Translations under genes and position numbers: made by a program
Shown: positions 1 through 11,137 of the stretch, one piece after another
How the letters are laid out: each line of letters starts with the position of its first letter
Position numbering within the stretch: the first letter of the stretch is position 1
Source of the DNA: Pollenia angustigena
Lineage: Eukaryota; Arthropoda; Insecta; Diptera; Polleniidae
Length of the DNA stretch: 64,000 nucleotides
Direction: 5' to 3'
Assembly: GCA_930367215.1 (NCBI GenBank)
Contig: OV884059.1
Coordinates: 20,050,945 to 20,114,944 of the forward strand
Notes under the pieces: model-generated
Database searches by the model: none
Told to the model about the DNA's origin: nothing
Seen by the model: the letters and a program-made list of their open reading frames with translations, nothing else

Positions 1-778
1 TTTCAAAAAGAGATATAATTATACACTTTCAAACAGAGGAATTTTCACTCATAGAAATACGAGCTAAAATTAATAAACAAGACCAAAACTTAACTTGCAA
101 TAAAATAAGACAGACACAACGTTTTTTCTTTTTTTTTTTTTTTGTTTAGAGAAACACATTAAATAAGTAAAGGTACAAATAAACAAAACTTAACTTGCAA
201 TAAAAAGAGAACGGTTTTGTTTTAAGAAACACATTAAATTACTAAAGGTACATACATATTAAAATTGTGTTTTTATTAAAAATTTTATATAAAAATATTC
301 ATGGATATAACTAATTTTTAAATATGTATTCAAAGTAAAGAAACTCCTTTTACTTATGACATTGATTATTAAACCAATCTGGTTTTTTTCCTGAATTACT
401 TTCAGAAAACAGACGTTCGAATTATGGTTAGATTTCATATTTTGTGTTTCTAAAATATTATCGTGAATTTTCAAAATCCTACATTCAATATGTGGTTGGC
501 ATGTTTATACACATTTTATCTGTTAATAGAATTACCAAAATTTTGATAGTAAAAAAAAACGTTGACGTAGATTTGATTTTTTCTTTGCAGACAAAAATGT
601 TTAATTATTACAAATATCCTATTTTACAGTTTGTACCTGAATTTTATAAAAATTAAAAAAAAAATTCAACTTTTTGCAAATTTCAAAAATAAAATTTATT
701 TTTTAACTAAAAATCAAACTTTAATAAAAAAAAAATAGTTTAATAAACAAGTGTTAACTCTTTTTAAAAATATTTTGT
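1..778. other. H3-H2B intergenic spacer (unit 1, starts inside preceding unit)
   Basis: The window opens 11 bases past the stem-loop of an H3 gene that lies just outside it. The first bases contain CAAAAAGAGATATA, the purine-rich histone downstream element of that H3 gene. The rest is AT-rich, with a T-run at about 124-143 and a repeated motif (AACTTAACTTGCAATAAA, near 87 and 187). In Drosophila the H1 gene occupies the equivalent interval. I see no H1-like lysine/alanine-rich frame on either strand here. Confidence 0.8.
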
Positions 779-794
779 GGCCCTGAAAAGGGCC
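779..794 (-). terminator. H2B histone mRNA 3' stem-loop
   Basis: On the minus strand this is a perfect 6-bp stem with a four-base loop (GGCCCTTTTCAGGGCC), 60 bases beyond the H2B stop. It is bound by SLBP in replication-dependent histone mRNAs. A purine-rich element (AAAAAGAGTTAA on the minus strand, about 755-766) follows at the distance expected for U7 snRNP pairing. This copy has a GGCCC stem, unlike the GGTCC stem of H3 and H4. Confidence 0.95.
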
Positions 795-853
795 TTTTAT
801 AAGAATGTAAAAAAGAGGAATTCATGGGCGTTGAGTACATTTTTTTAGAAAAT

Positions 854-1225
854 TTACTTGGAGCTGGTGTATTTGGTTACAGCCTTTGTACCTTCACTGA
901 CGGCATGTTTGGCCAATTCACCGGGCAAAAGTAGACGAACAGCAGTTTGAATTTCACGACTGGTTATGGTGGAACGTTTATTGTATTGAGCCAAACGAGA
1001 TGCTTCGGCGGCAATACGTTCAAAGATATCATTAACAAAGCTGTTCATGATACTCATAGCCTTTGAAGAAATTCCAGTATCAGGATGTACTTGCTTCAAA
1101 ACTTTGTAAATGTAGATGGCATAACTTTCCTTACGCTTGCGTCTTCTAGTCTTGTCACCCTTTGTAATATTCTTCTGGGCTTTACCGGCCTTTTTTGTTG
1201 CTTTACCACTGGCTTTAGGAGGCAT
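854..1225 (-). CDS. H2B: Histone H2B (unit 1)
   Basis: This is the core histone H2B, which dimerises with H2A in the nucleosome. The 123-residue intronless frame has the usual insect length: a lysine-rich N-terminal tail (1-32), the histone fold (about 34-100; [20 protein letters not shown]) and the C-terminal helix ending in AVTKYTSSK, including the conserved lysine near residue 118 that is ubiquitinated in other species. From memory the fold is essentially identical to Drosophila, while the tail differs ([10 protein letters not shown], arginine-rich at 24-30). The ATG at 1225 is the only sensible start and lies about 68 bases after the predicted transcription start. It is divergent from H2A across a 284-bp shared promoter. 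All seven copies in the window encode the same protein. Confidence 0.98.
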   Translation of the reverse strand: MPPKASGKATKKAGKAQKNITKGDKTRRRKRKESYAIYIYKVLKQVHPDTGISSKAMSIMNSFVNDIFERIAAEASRLAQYNKRSTITSREIQTAVRLLLPGELAKHAVSEGTKAVTKYTSSK

Positions 1226-1884
<659 letters not shown>

Positions 1885-1952
1885 GATATTACTCGAAAAA
1901 AGAAGAAAATACTGTATGACCATCATCGCATATCAATTGAAAATCAACAAAC

Positions 1953-1968
1953 CGTCCTTTTCAGGACG
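1953..1968 (+). terminator. H2A histone mRNA 3' stem-loop
   Basis: Perfect inverted repeat CGTCCTTTTCAGGACG, 69 bases beyond the H2A stop, followed by the downstream element TTTTAAAAGAGAACAT at about 1978-1993. The stem begins with CG, differing from the GG stems of H3, H4 and H2B in the same unit. Confidence 0.95.
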
Positions 1969-2200
1969 ACAAATTTATTTTTAAAAGAGAACATATTTTT
2001 GTTAACCAAACCCGAAATTTGTTATTTTTGTTGCTACAAAATATTGCATTTTTGCACAAATTTTTTTCTATTGTTGTGGATGAAAATAAGAAAAATATGA
2101 AAGTTAAAATCAGCATTACAATATGGAATTTTTATTTCTGGTCATTCTTTCCCAGTCGACTTTAATCTAAGATGATTGGCATTTCTAAGAATAACTAAAC

Positions 2201-2484
2201 CAAGGCCTATCCAATAGGTCTGCTTACTACTACAACAATACAACAATACAAAAAACAACAGGCATTTTGTTTGTGTAAAATTCCTCGCGGTTGTCAAAAT
2301 CTTACTACTACATAAGCAAAACAAAAGGAAAAATGTGTTTTGTGTGCATGTATGTGTGGCAAAAAACCAAAACAGTAAACAAAAATATACACGTATAAGG
2401 AAAATGTAAGCAACTCTTGATATTGTTGAGGAAAAAACCAAATAAACATCTGGCTTCTTAAGCAGACCTATTGGATAGACCTTG
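2201..2484. mobile_element. 284-bp MITE with CAAGG termini and 8-bp duplication (unit 1)
   Basis: Terminal inverted repeats begin CAAGGYCTATCCAATAGGTC at both ends and match over about 26 bases. The element is flanked by the direct repeat AACTAAAC (2193-2200 and 2485-2492). Units 2, 3 and 4 carry the empty site with a single AACTAAAC, which fixes the boundaries. The 8-bp duplication suggests a hAT- or P-type DNA transposon. There is no coding capacity. Confidence 0.9.
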
Positions 2485-3466
2485 AACTAAACATTGTTAT
2501 TTTATACGAGTAAACGATGTGTTTCGTGTGTATGAATACGAAGGAATTCGTATACAAACGTACTTACGTAGATATGTAAATCAATCTGATTCCTTTACAC
2601 TCAATATAGTATATATGTATATATATATATTTTTTTCTTTTAAATTACTATATGTAGGTATATTAAACAGAAATATAAAGAGGAAATAGGTATCCCTGTA
2701 TAAAAATTACTTTTTTATATTGCCTACTGGACTAATTGCTATAGGTATTTCTTTTTATTTAACTTGTTTAAAATAAAACAGCATAGGTACATTTTTTATT
2801 AATAATTATCTAAGCCAAAACTAAGCATTTTCCATAAAAAAATATAAATTTTTATAAATAAAACACCGTTGGCTAAACACTCTTTCTTTGATACAGACAA
2901 TCAAAGCAACAAAACAATGATCTTGTTGTTATTGTATTTTTCTACGAAGCCAGAATTTACTTCGTGTTTACATCGTCAAAGGAATTGGTACACATTTTGT
3001 TTTTGCATTAGTTGCCTACATACTTCTTTTATTTTTCAACGTTTTATTGTGTGTAAATTTGTTTGTGTTTCTTTACGATTGTACCTAGCAAGCTGGTTTT
3101 CATTTAGTTTATTAGTTATTTTGGCAGATTGGAAAAATTTGACTTTTAACTTGAGTTTTATTTCAAAATTTTAATATTTAATTTTATAAGGCGTTAAAGA
3201 ATTTATAAAAAGAAAATTTTATAGAAATAATTAAAGTTAATTTTATTTTGAGTTACAAAAATACGTACATACCTATGTATGTATTTATTTATACAATTTT
3301 GTTCAATTATTTAATGAAAAATATGTATGTTTACATATGTTATTTTAAATTAAAATAAAGAAAAATTTATATACAGAATATTTTTGTATTTAAATACTTT
3401 TTTACAGCTACTGACACAATAACGTACCTATTTCAAAATGTCTCCCTTATTTTGAGTTTTTATTAA

Positions 3467-3499
<33 letters not shown>

Positions 3500-3516
3500 G
3501 GTATGTATAGGTATGT
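3467..3516. repeat. TACA / GTAT microsatellite
   Basis: A (CATA)n run is followed by TATATAGGTATGTATAGGTATG. Its length varies among units: units 5-7 have fewer CATA copies, and unit 3 has a pure (TATG)n continuation. A smaller CATA run lies at about 3686-3703. Confidence 0.85.
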
Positions 3517-4426
3517 CCATAAATTTAATTTTCTTAACAGCTGCTTAAAATTTCTTATCCATTTTAATTTTCACTTGAAAAAAAGACATTCGTTTTATAC
3601 CTAATCATCCCTTTTACACAAACAAAATCCGTTTATTACGTTTACTCATTTAAACATTGGTATATTTATTGTTGTTATTATATATACATACATACATACA
3701 TATATTCTTAATTGCAAATTCCCTGTATGTACCGAAGACTTAATATGTAACATTTTGTCCGCTTTATAGCATATGTTTTTGCTGTTCTTGTTAGAAACTT
3801 AAAAAATGTGAAGATTATTTCTATATTTAATGTAAATCAAGAAGAAGAAGAAAAGTGTACGAAACTATTTTTATTAACAAAAATATATAATTTGTTGTCT
3901 TTTAACAATTTCTGAACAAATGTGCATATAAATTTAACAACAAAATATACCTATTTAATGTACATAAGTACATTTAAGATATTTTATTTAAAAAAAAGGT
4001 AAAGAAAATTATAAATAATTGAAATTTAGCTCATAGAATAAATTCGAAAAATAAAAAATGTTTAAAATAATATAAAGTAACATTCGAAAGAAAATAATTC
4101 CCAGTTTCTATTTGTGAAAATTATAAATTTATTTTTAATTTTCTTAAATAACAAAAACATACTACGTGTATGAATAAAAATGATTTTCATACCACAATTA
4201 GTGCTTGAAGGAATAAAATGCATAAACAAAACCAAACCAAACTAATGAAATTGCGTAATTTTAAAACATAAAATAATTTAAAATTCTAAATAAAACCCAA
4301 ATTTAGAAATTAACAACGATAATTATTTTTGGTATGGCAAAAAAATCGATCTACTAACTAACTTCGTATATTTACGAACAAAAATATTTTCTCGGGCAAA
4401 CAAAATAAAATCTAAGAACAAATAGA

Positions 4427-4530
4427 TCTGGTACCAAAAATTCAACATCTCTTTTTAAAACGGGTTTTGTGGTCCGCTTACTACTTTTATATTATCTAGA
4501 AATTTAATTAAAAAACCAAGGACCCGAAAA
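4427..4530 (-). repeat. Relic of an H4-type mRNA 3' end
   Basis: CTGGTACCAAAA, then TCTCTTTTTAAAAC and TTTTGTGGTCC, repeat the segment next to the true H4 stem-loop (5267-5338) in the same order and orientation. After GGTCC the loop is replaced by about 45 unrelated bases before AAGGACC at 4518-4524, so the stem halves remain but the 4-base loop is lost. It is present in all units. It could derive from a duplicated H4 or from a lost histone gene with a similar terminator. Confidence 0.55.
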
Positions 4531-5146
4531 GTTCTTTTTTTTATTTTTTGTGCAAGTTAAAAAAATTCTACAGTTTACAGAAAATAAAAAATTTCTAAAA
4601 TAGCATTGAAAAAAAGCCGTCGAAAAAAATAAATAAAATGAAGTTTTTAAAATAAAACGTTTTCTAAAAATCTAATTTGTCTGAAGACAAATTAAATATA
4701 TTTAAGCATTGTCATAAAAATTTCATTCTTCAAAACAAATTTAAATAAAATTTATGAAGAGGTTTCTGAGAATACATACTACATTTTTTTAAAAATACGT
4801 GGAATATAATTTTCTAAAAAAAAAAACAAACGTTTTAAGAAATATTTTTCAACAAAAAAAGTTTTTAAACAATTTTATTTGTTTTTGTTTACAAAAAAAA
4901 AAGTTTTTGCTTCTTTTGAAACTAAAAAATTTCGTTTTCAAAGGAAGTTTTTCCTTTTTTCGTTTCTATTTAAACACAAAAACACAAAAAAATATTCCTT
5001 TATTCACACACAAAAATTTTTTATTTCAAAAATAAAATTTAGCTTTGTGTTTTCTGTTAGTAATTTCCGGTCCTTGCAAAAAACAAATGAAATTCAATTG
5101 AAATATACAAAAATAAAAAACTTTTGCATGACAAATACATAGTAGC

Positions 5147-5325
5147 TCTGGTATAAAAAATTTATATCCAGAAATGCACTATCTCTTTTTAAAAAACAAT
5201 CAGCACTGGTACCAAAAGTATTATATATCAAAAATGCACTATCTCTTTTTAAAAAACAAACAGCACTGCACTGGTACCAAAAGTATTATACATATATCAA
5301 AAATGCACTATCTCTTTTTAAAACA
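5147..5325 (-). repeat. Three-copy repeat containing the H4 downstream element
   Basis: A 60-69 base motif (CTGGTACCAAAAGTATTATA... then AAATGCACTATCTCTTTTTA) occurs three times. The cores are at 5171-5194, 5231-5254 and 5300-5323. Read on the minus strand each core contains TAAAAAGAGATAG, the purine-rich histone downstream element of H4. Only the copy nearest the stem-loop is at the correct distance for U7 pairing. Confidence 0.8.
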
Positions 5326-5333
5326 GTTTTTGT

Positions 5334-5349
5334 GGTCCTGAAAAGGACC
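5334..5349 (-). terminator. H4 histone mRNA 3' stem-loop
   Basis: Minus-strand GGTCCTTTTCAGGACC, a perfect 6-bp stem with TTTC loop, 64 bases past the H4 stop. The first downstream element copy follows immediately. Confidence 0.95.
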
Positions 5350-5412
5350 GATTTGTTCGTTTTATTGATTTATTTGATTATTGATCCGCAAATTAAAATG
5401 TAATACGAGTAA

Positions 5413-6471
<1,059 letters not shown>

Positions 6472-6512
6472 TTAAATTGATGTGACGAAATAAATAAAAA
6501 CTATAACAAATC

Positions 6513-6528
6513 GGTCCTTTTCAGGACC
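6513..6528 (+). terminator. H3 histone mRNA 3' stem-loop (unit 1)
   Basis: GGTCCTTTTCAGGACC, 42 bases past the H3 stop, followed by the downstream element CAAAAAGAGATA at about 6542-6553. Confidence 0.95.
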
Positions 6529-7316
6529 ACAAATTCTTTTTCAAAAAGAGATATAATTATACACTTTCAAACAGAGGAATTTTCACTCATAGAAATACGA
6601 GCTAAAATTAATAAACAAGACCAAAACTTAACTTGCAATAAAATAAGACAGACACAACGTTTTTTCTTTTTTTTTTTTTTTGTTTAGAGAAACACATTAA
6701 ATAAGTAAAGGTACAAATAAACAAAACTTAACTTGCAATAAAAAGAGAACGGTTTTGTTTTAAGAAACACATTAAATTACTAAAGGTACATACATATTAA
6801 AATTGTGTTTTTATTAAAAATTTTATATAAAAATATTCATGGATATAACTAATTTTTAAATATGTATTCAAAGTAAAGAAACTCCTTTTACTTATGACAT
6901 TGATTATTAAACCAATCTGGTTTTTTTCCTGAATTACTTTCAGAAAACAGACGTTCGAATTATGGTTAGATTTCATATTTTGTGTTTCTAAAATATTATC
7001 GTGAATTTTCAAAATCCTACATTCAATATGTGGTTGGCATGTTTATACACATTTTATCTGTTAATAGAATTACCAAAATTTTGATAGTAAAAAAAAACGT
7101 TGACGTAGATTTGATTTTTTCTTTGCAGACAAAAATGTTTAATTATTACAAATATCCTATTTTACAGTTTGTACCTGAATTTTATAAAAATTAAAAAAAA
7201 AATTCAACTTTTTGCAAATTTCAAAAATAAAATTTATTTTTTAACTAAAAATCAAACTTTAATAAAAAAAAAATAGTTTAATAAACAAGTGTTAACTCTT
7301 TTTAAAAATATTTTGT
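6529..7316. other. H3-H2B spacer (unit 2)
   Basis: AT-rich, without a credible gene. It matches 1-778 almost base for base. It is the position of H1 in Drosophila arrays, but nothing H1-like is present. Confidence 0.8.
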
Positions 7317-7332
7317 GGCCCTGAAAAGGGCC
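7317..7332 (-). terminator. H2B 3' stem-loop (unit 2)
   Basis: GGCCCTTTTCAGGGCC on the minus strand, intact even though this H2B copy has lost its core promoter. Confidence 0.95.
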
Positions 7333-7391
7333 TTTTATAAGAATGTAAAAAAGAGGAATTCATGGGCGTTGAGTACATTTTTTTAGAAAAT

Positions 7392-7763
7392 TTACTTGGA
7401 GCTGGTGTATTTGGTTACAGCCTTTGTACCTTCACTGACGGCATGTTTGGCCAATTCACCGGGCAAAAGTAGACGAACAGCAGTTTGAATTTCACGACTG
7501 GTTATGGTGGAACGTTTATTGTATTGAGCCAAACGAGATGCTTCGGCGGCAATACGTTCAAAGATATCATTAACAAAGCTGTTCATGATACTCATAGCCT
7601 TTGAAGAAATTCCAGTATCAGGATGTACTTGCTTCAAAACTTTGTAAATGTAGATGGCATAACTTTCCTTACGCTTGCGTCTTCTAGTCTTGTCACCCTT
7701 TGTAATATTCTTCTGGGCTTTACCGGCCTTTTTTGTTGCTTTACCACTGGCTTTAGGAGGCAT
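7392..7763 (-). CDS. H2B: Histone H2B separated from its TATA box by a LINE (unit 2)
   Basis: The coding sequence is intact and identical in protein to the other H2B copies. A 5.3-kb retrotransposon lies between the gene's leader and its TATA box, so upstream of 7840 the gene sees only the element's 3' end, a (GAATT)n tail. Expression would require a start within the element or read-through. The frame shows no decay, so the insertion is either recent or the sequence is being homogenised by exchange with intact units. Confidence 0.95.
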   Translation of the reverse strand: MPPKASGKATKKAGKAQKNITKGDKTRRRKRKESYAIYIYKVLKQVHPDTGISSKAMSIMNSFVNDIFERIAAEASRLAQYNKRSTITSREIQTAVRLLLPGELAKHAVSEGTKAVTKYTSSK

Positions 7764-7827
7764 GCTTTCACTTTTTCACTTTTTAGATGTTTTCACTTCA
7801 CAAACACTTTTAACACTGTTTACAATT

Positions 7828-7840
7828 TTTAAATATAAAC
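7828..7840. repeat. Target-site duplication, downstream copy, LINE element 1
   Basis: GTTTATATTTAAA on the minus strand. It adjoins the 3' end of the element and the remaining H2B leader. It is identical to 13133-13145, and the empty site occurs once in the other units (1290-1302 in unit 1). Confidence 0.9.
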
Positions 7841-8197
7841 AATTCAATTCAATTCAATTCATTTTATTTATCCATATTATTATTACATTTAATCAAAACT
7901 TATTTCTAGTCTTAATACTATTTGTTTTACTTAGTCTATTCCTTACATACTGAGTATTTTTCAAGGACTTTCAAAATAATACATTTATGTAGCTTTGCCA
8001 CATCCATTTCAAATTCTTTTAACATTTTAAGTATATTCCACAAAAAAGGATAAAAAAGGAGTCATTTTAATTTTTTTCTTCTACAAACTAAAAATAAAAC
8101 TTAAAACTAAAAAAAGAAACTAAAAACAGACAAAACTTACAAGCTACGGTTCTAAAAACTAAAGATAGAAAATAAAAAATATATATACAAAAGAAGA
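7841..8197 (-). other. 3' UTR and pentanucleotide tail of LINE element 1
   Basis: This is AT-rich non-coding sequence after the ORF2 stop, ending on the minus strand in repeats of GAATT directly against the target duplication. No poly(A) signal, stem-loop or coding frame is evident. Short tandem 3' tails occur in several non-LTR lineages that do not use poly(A). Confidence 0.75.
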
Positions 8198-11137
8198 CTA
8201 TTGATCAGTAATATATACTGTATCAGTGATATTCAGAGTATTTATCCTCCTGTGGTAAAATAGAAGGTCTGCATTATTAAAGAGGAGGCCAGCCTCCATA
8301 AGGGTTAACAAATCTACCGGAGAAAGATACCTTGAGCCCTGGACGGTCTCAAGGTCCCGAATATTGTCAAAGCATTGCCCGATCAAAACGTTCTCTAAAG
8401 AACGCGCCCTTTCCAAAAATTTAACAGCGTTACCAATGGCAAACACGTCAATCCTACAGAAATCAGTCGCCCCATAAATAGACCTACACGAAGGCCTACG
8501 GACCACTCCATCAGGTCCCAACCGAGGTCTCAATCCCAGACAGGCAACCAAGACCTTACGTTCCCATACCCTAAGCCTCTCCATTTGGGATGAAGAGATT
8601 CCAAACCAAGCCGGAAAAGCATAGCCTATGAGAGGCCTTATTACCTGACGATACAAAAGCAGTCTTATCCTCCGATCAAGACCCCCCTTTCGCCGCAAAA
8701 TACCCTGATACGCAGAGTATATTCTCTTAGTCCTCCCAATTACATCGTCAATGTGGCGATAGAATTCAAAATTCTCGTGGAAAACAACACCCAGGTACCT
8801 CATACGATCCGATGTCCCTATCATACGCCCATGTATCTTCAAGCAAGGAACAAACTTCCTACAGTTCGGAAAGATGTACTTGCGCCTCCCCTTAAACATC
8901 ATAGCCACCGTTTTACCCAGGTTCAAATTAAGGCCCCATTTGGAAAAATATTCCCCCAGTTTACCCAAGTAAACGTTAAGACGGTTATTAACAGCCGCCG
9001 CCCCGGCCCCCGAAGAAGCCACAAGTATATCGTCCGCGTACACCAAAAGTAGATCGCCCCTAGGCGGCTGCGGAATGTCAGAAATAAATATGTTGTACAA
9101 CACCGGGCCAAGCAATGAACCCTGCGGTACACCTGCCGAAATAGGGCCATCATCAGAGAAAGCATCCCCCACTCGCACTCTAAACCTCCGGTCCTCAAAG
9201 AAGCTGGCAATCATCCGGCATATGGTAGTCCCAAACCCCATGCTCATCATCTTGTATACTATACCTTCCTGCCAGACTGTGTCAAAAGCCTTAGCAAAAT
9301 CCAAGCTCACTGCCATCGTCGGGCATCTATTATTCAAGCCTCTTGACACAAAGTCAGTCAGAACCATCAGTGCATGGGAGGTGGAAAGACCACTGCGGAA
9401 TCCAAATTGGAAGTCTTTCAAAACGTCATTGTCCTCGATTACCCTGTTTATCCCAGATAGAATAAAATATTCGAATAGTTTGCCAAAGGCCGATAAGAGC
9501 GAAATTGGTCGGTAGTTTCCAGGGTCCTTAGCATCCGTTCCAGCCTTATAAATGGGTATGACCATCGCCGTCCTCCAAGCCCTTGGAAAATAGCCAACAT
9601 TAAAACAGTGATTAAAAAGCACCGACAAATATTCCCAAGCAACAGCGTCAGTCTTCCTCAGCACGAAGTCAGGCACACCATCGATGCCACTAGATCTCTT
9701 ATTAGATCTCCTTTTCAACGCCTCCCCTACCGACACAGGGCTAACAAACCCCAGTCCAGCACGATCCCCGTCAGTGAAATTCGAACCCCCATCAGCACGA
9801 TATTCCACGCCAAATGTTGTCAAAGGTGTCGTCCTGTCCAGCGACGACACAACGTCCCCCACCATAGTCCGAAATACGTTCGCATTCCGTCCTGTTCCCT
9901 GCACCCGAAAAAAAGATCGCGAGAGCAGATGTGCCTTCCCAATGTCATCCGTAACGGTAGAACCAGCCGGCCCCATTAACCCCCGAACCACAGGGCGAGA
10001 ACCAATGCCCGCCGCAGATTTCACCCTCCTAAATGTCCTGTTATCGACCCGTATCCTACCCAAGAACTCAGTCCATTGGTCACGTTCAAAAACAGCAACA
10101 GCACCCTGTATAATCCTGTCAATATTGCGCACCTCAGCCCTTAAAATATTACATCTCCCCGGATCACCACATCTCTGAAGCGTACGTCGAAGTCTCTTCT
10201 TGTGGCCAATAAAGTTAAGTATATTCGCCGGGAGTTTCAGCATTCCCCTACTCCTCAAAACCATTCTCGGGATCGAATAGTCAATGGCATCGCGAAAGGC
10301 CACTTCCATAGACTCTACACACTCATCAATCTCCTCCCTCGTGGCGTTCCCATCAAGTGGCAATCTACTCCCTGAAAGATTCCCTGATAATCTTGCCCTA
10401 AACTTCCGCACATCAATCCGGTCGTAGTCATATCGAACCACGCGTTCATTAGCCACCAAATCACCAGTACGGAAGACGAATTCCACCGCCCTATGGTCAG
10501 ATTCATAGTCCAACGTCCGAAGACCACCCCCATCCGATGGAGTTATTTCAACCGTTGTCATAATTAAGTCTATGTACGAAGATAATACCGGATTGATCCG
10601 CGTCGGCCCATCAGTTCGGCGAATATCTAAGTCAGGATTAGTCATCAGGAAATCGCACAGGTTGCGGCCACTTACATTCGTATAGGGATCCCCCCAACAC
10701 GGGTGTCTAGCATTAAGGTCAGCCCCAATCACCATACAGGAACTCCTAGCAAGTCCCTGAATAGCGTCAAAGAATTCACACTGAAAAATATCACCCGGCC
10801 TCAAATACATTGAGACCGCAATAATGTCAGCAGCGTTTACCCTCCGTATCCTCACAGCAGTGCTCTCAACAATACCCGTATCGATGACAATCTCCTCAAC
10901 ACAATAAGTGTCCCTTACCAGAACCGCCGTACCACCACCACGCCCGTTCTGCCTGTCACGTCTAAATAGCGAGTATCCCGTAAAACCCAGTCTATGCTGA
11001 GAACCAAGCCTGGTCTCAGCCAACAATAGTATGTCCGGTTTATGTTTCAATAGAAACAAATTCAAAAAGTGTCTCCTATGTTTAGAAACAATTGAATTGG
11101 CATTAACAAATATAGACTTCAGTGTATTATCCATCAT
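8198..11137 (-). CDS. LINE element 1 ORF2: endonuclease / reverse transcriptase
   Basis: 979 residues. The N-terminal APE-type endonuclease (about 5-225) shows N13, the catalytic glutamate E41 (LLLAET), SMYLRP near 109, GADLNARH near 138 (D140, N142), SYIDL and the terminal DYESDHR. The reverse transcriptase follows with NYRPISLLSAFGKLFEYF, QFGFRSGLSTSHAL, DFAKAFDTVW, GVPQGSLLGPVLYN and the catalytic YADD near 700. A C-terminal thumb/cysteine-bearing region follows; no RNase H is seen. This domain order fits the jockey clade. The frame is open and all catalytic motifs are present. The start ATG is inside the end of ORF1, suggesting coupled translation. It is clearly homologous to, but well diverged from, the ORF2 at 34393-37341. 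Confidence 0.93.
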   Translation of the reverse strand: MMDNTLKSIFVNANSIVSKHRRHFLNLFLLKHKPDILLLAETRLGSQHRLGFTGYSLFRRDRQNGRGGGTAVLVRDTYCVEEIVIDTGIVESTAVRIRRVNAADIIAVSMYLRPGDIFQCEFFDAIQGLARSSCMVIGADLNARHPCWGDPYTNVSGRNLCDFLMTNPDLDIRRTDGPTRINPVLSSYIDLIMTTVEITPSDGGGLRTLDYESDHRAVEFVFRTGDLVANERVVRYDYDRIDVRKFRARLSGNLSGSRLPLDGNATREEIDECVESMEVAFRDAIDYSIPRMVLRSRGMLKLPANILNFIGHKKRLRRTLQRCGDPGRCNILRAEVRNIDRIIQGAVAVFERDQWTEFLGRIRVDNRTFRRVKSAAGIGSRPVVRGLMGPAGSTVTDDIGKAHLLSRSFFRVQGTGRNANVFRTMVGDVVSSLDRTTPLTTFGVEYRADGGSNFTDGDRAGLGFVSPVSVGEALKRRSNKRSSGIDGVPDFVLRKTDAVAWEYLSVLFNHCFNVGYFPRAWRTAMVIPIYKAGTDAKDPGNYRPISLLSAFGKLFEYFILSGINRVIEDNDVLKDFQFGFRSGLSTSHALMVLTDFVSRGLNNRCPTMAVSLDFAKAFDTVWQEGIVYKMMSMGFGTTICRMIASFFEDRRFRVRVGDAFSDDGPISAGVPQGSLLGPVLYNIFISDIPQPPRGDLLLVYADDILVASSGAGAAAVNNRLNVYLGKLGEYFSKWGLNLNLGKTVAMMFKGRRKYIFPNCRKFVPCLKIHGRMIGTSDRMRYLGVVFHENFEFYRHIDDVIGRTKRIYSAYQGILRRKGGLDRRIRLLLYRQVIRPLIGYAFPAWFGISSSQMERLRVWERKVLVACLGLRPRLGPDGVVRRPSCRSIYGATDFCRIDVFAIGNAVKFLERARSLENVLIGQCFDNIRDLETVQGSRYLSPVDLLTLMEAGLLFNNADLLFYHRRINTLNITDTVYITDQ

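Larger units (their letters stand above)
1969..5333. other. Long H2A-H4 spacer (unit 1)
   Basis: This is about 3.4 kb of very AT-rich DNA between the convergent 3' ends of H2A and H4. It holds a 284-bp MITE, TACA and TATG microsatellites, a relic of an H4-type 3' end at 4427-4530 and a three-copy repeat of the H4 downstream element next to the H4 stem-loop. Short open frames here are low-complexity, lysine/phenylalanine-rich and show no recognisable protein. I see no H1, tRNA or other gene. Confidence 0.75.

Noticed and set aside
2869..3174. 101-codon frame in the long spacer
   Set aside because: The first codon is not ATG and the frame changes length in units 5-7 through indels. The sequence looks like random AT-rich DNA.
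3466..3516. CRISPR-like or satellite array in the CATA/TATG runs
   Set aside because: Simple tetranucleotide microsatellites in a eukaryotic spacer, with no repeat-spacer structure.
4799..5142. Overlapping 78- and 87-codon open frames in the long spacer, repeated in every unit
   Set aside because: Low-complexity lysine/phenylalanine sequence from A/T runs, no family resemblance and no promoter or stem-loop. They are preserved only because the whole spacer is repeated.
4421..5150. A decayed H1 gene between the relic terminator and H4
   Set aside because: The region is lysine-codon-rich on the plus strand, but only from poly(A) runs. No globular-domain pattern is visible, so it cannot be supported without a profile search.
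8753..10178. Several plus-strand frames of 99-164 codons inside LINE element 1
   Set aside because: Antisense shadows of ORF2. They carry no recognisable domain, whereas the minus-strand frame has all catalytic motifs.
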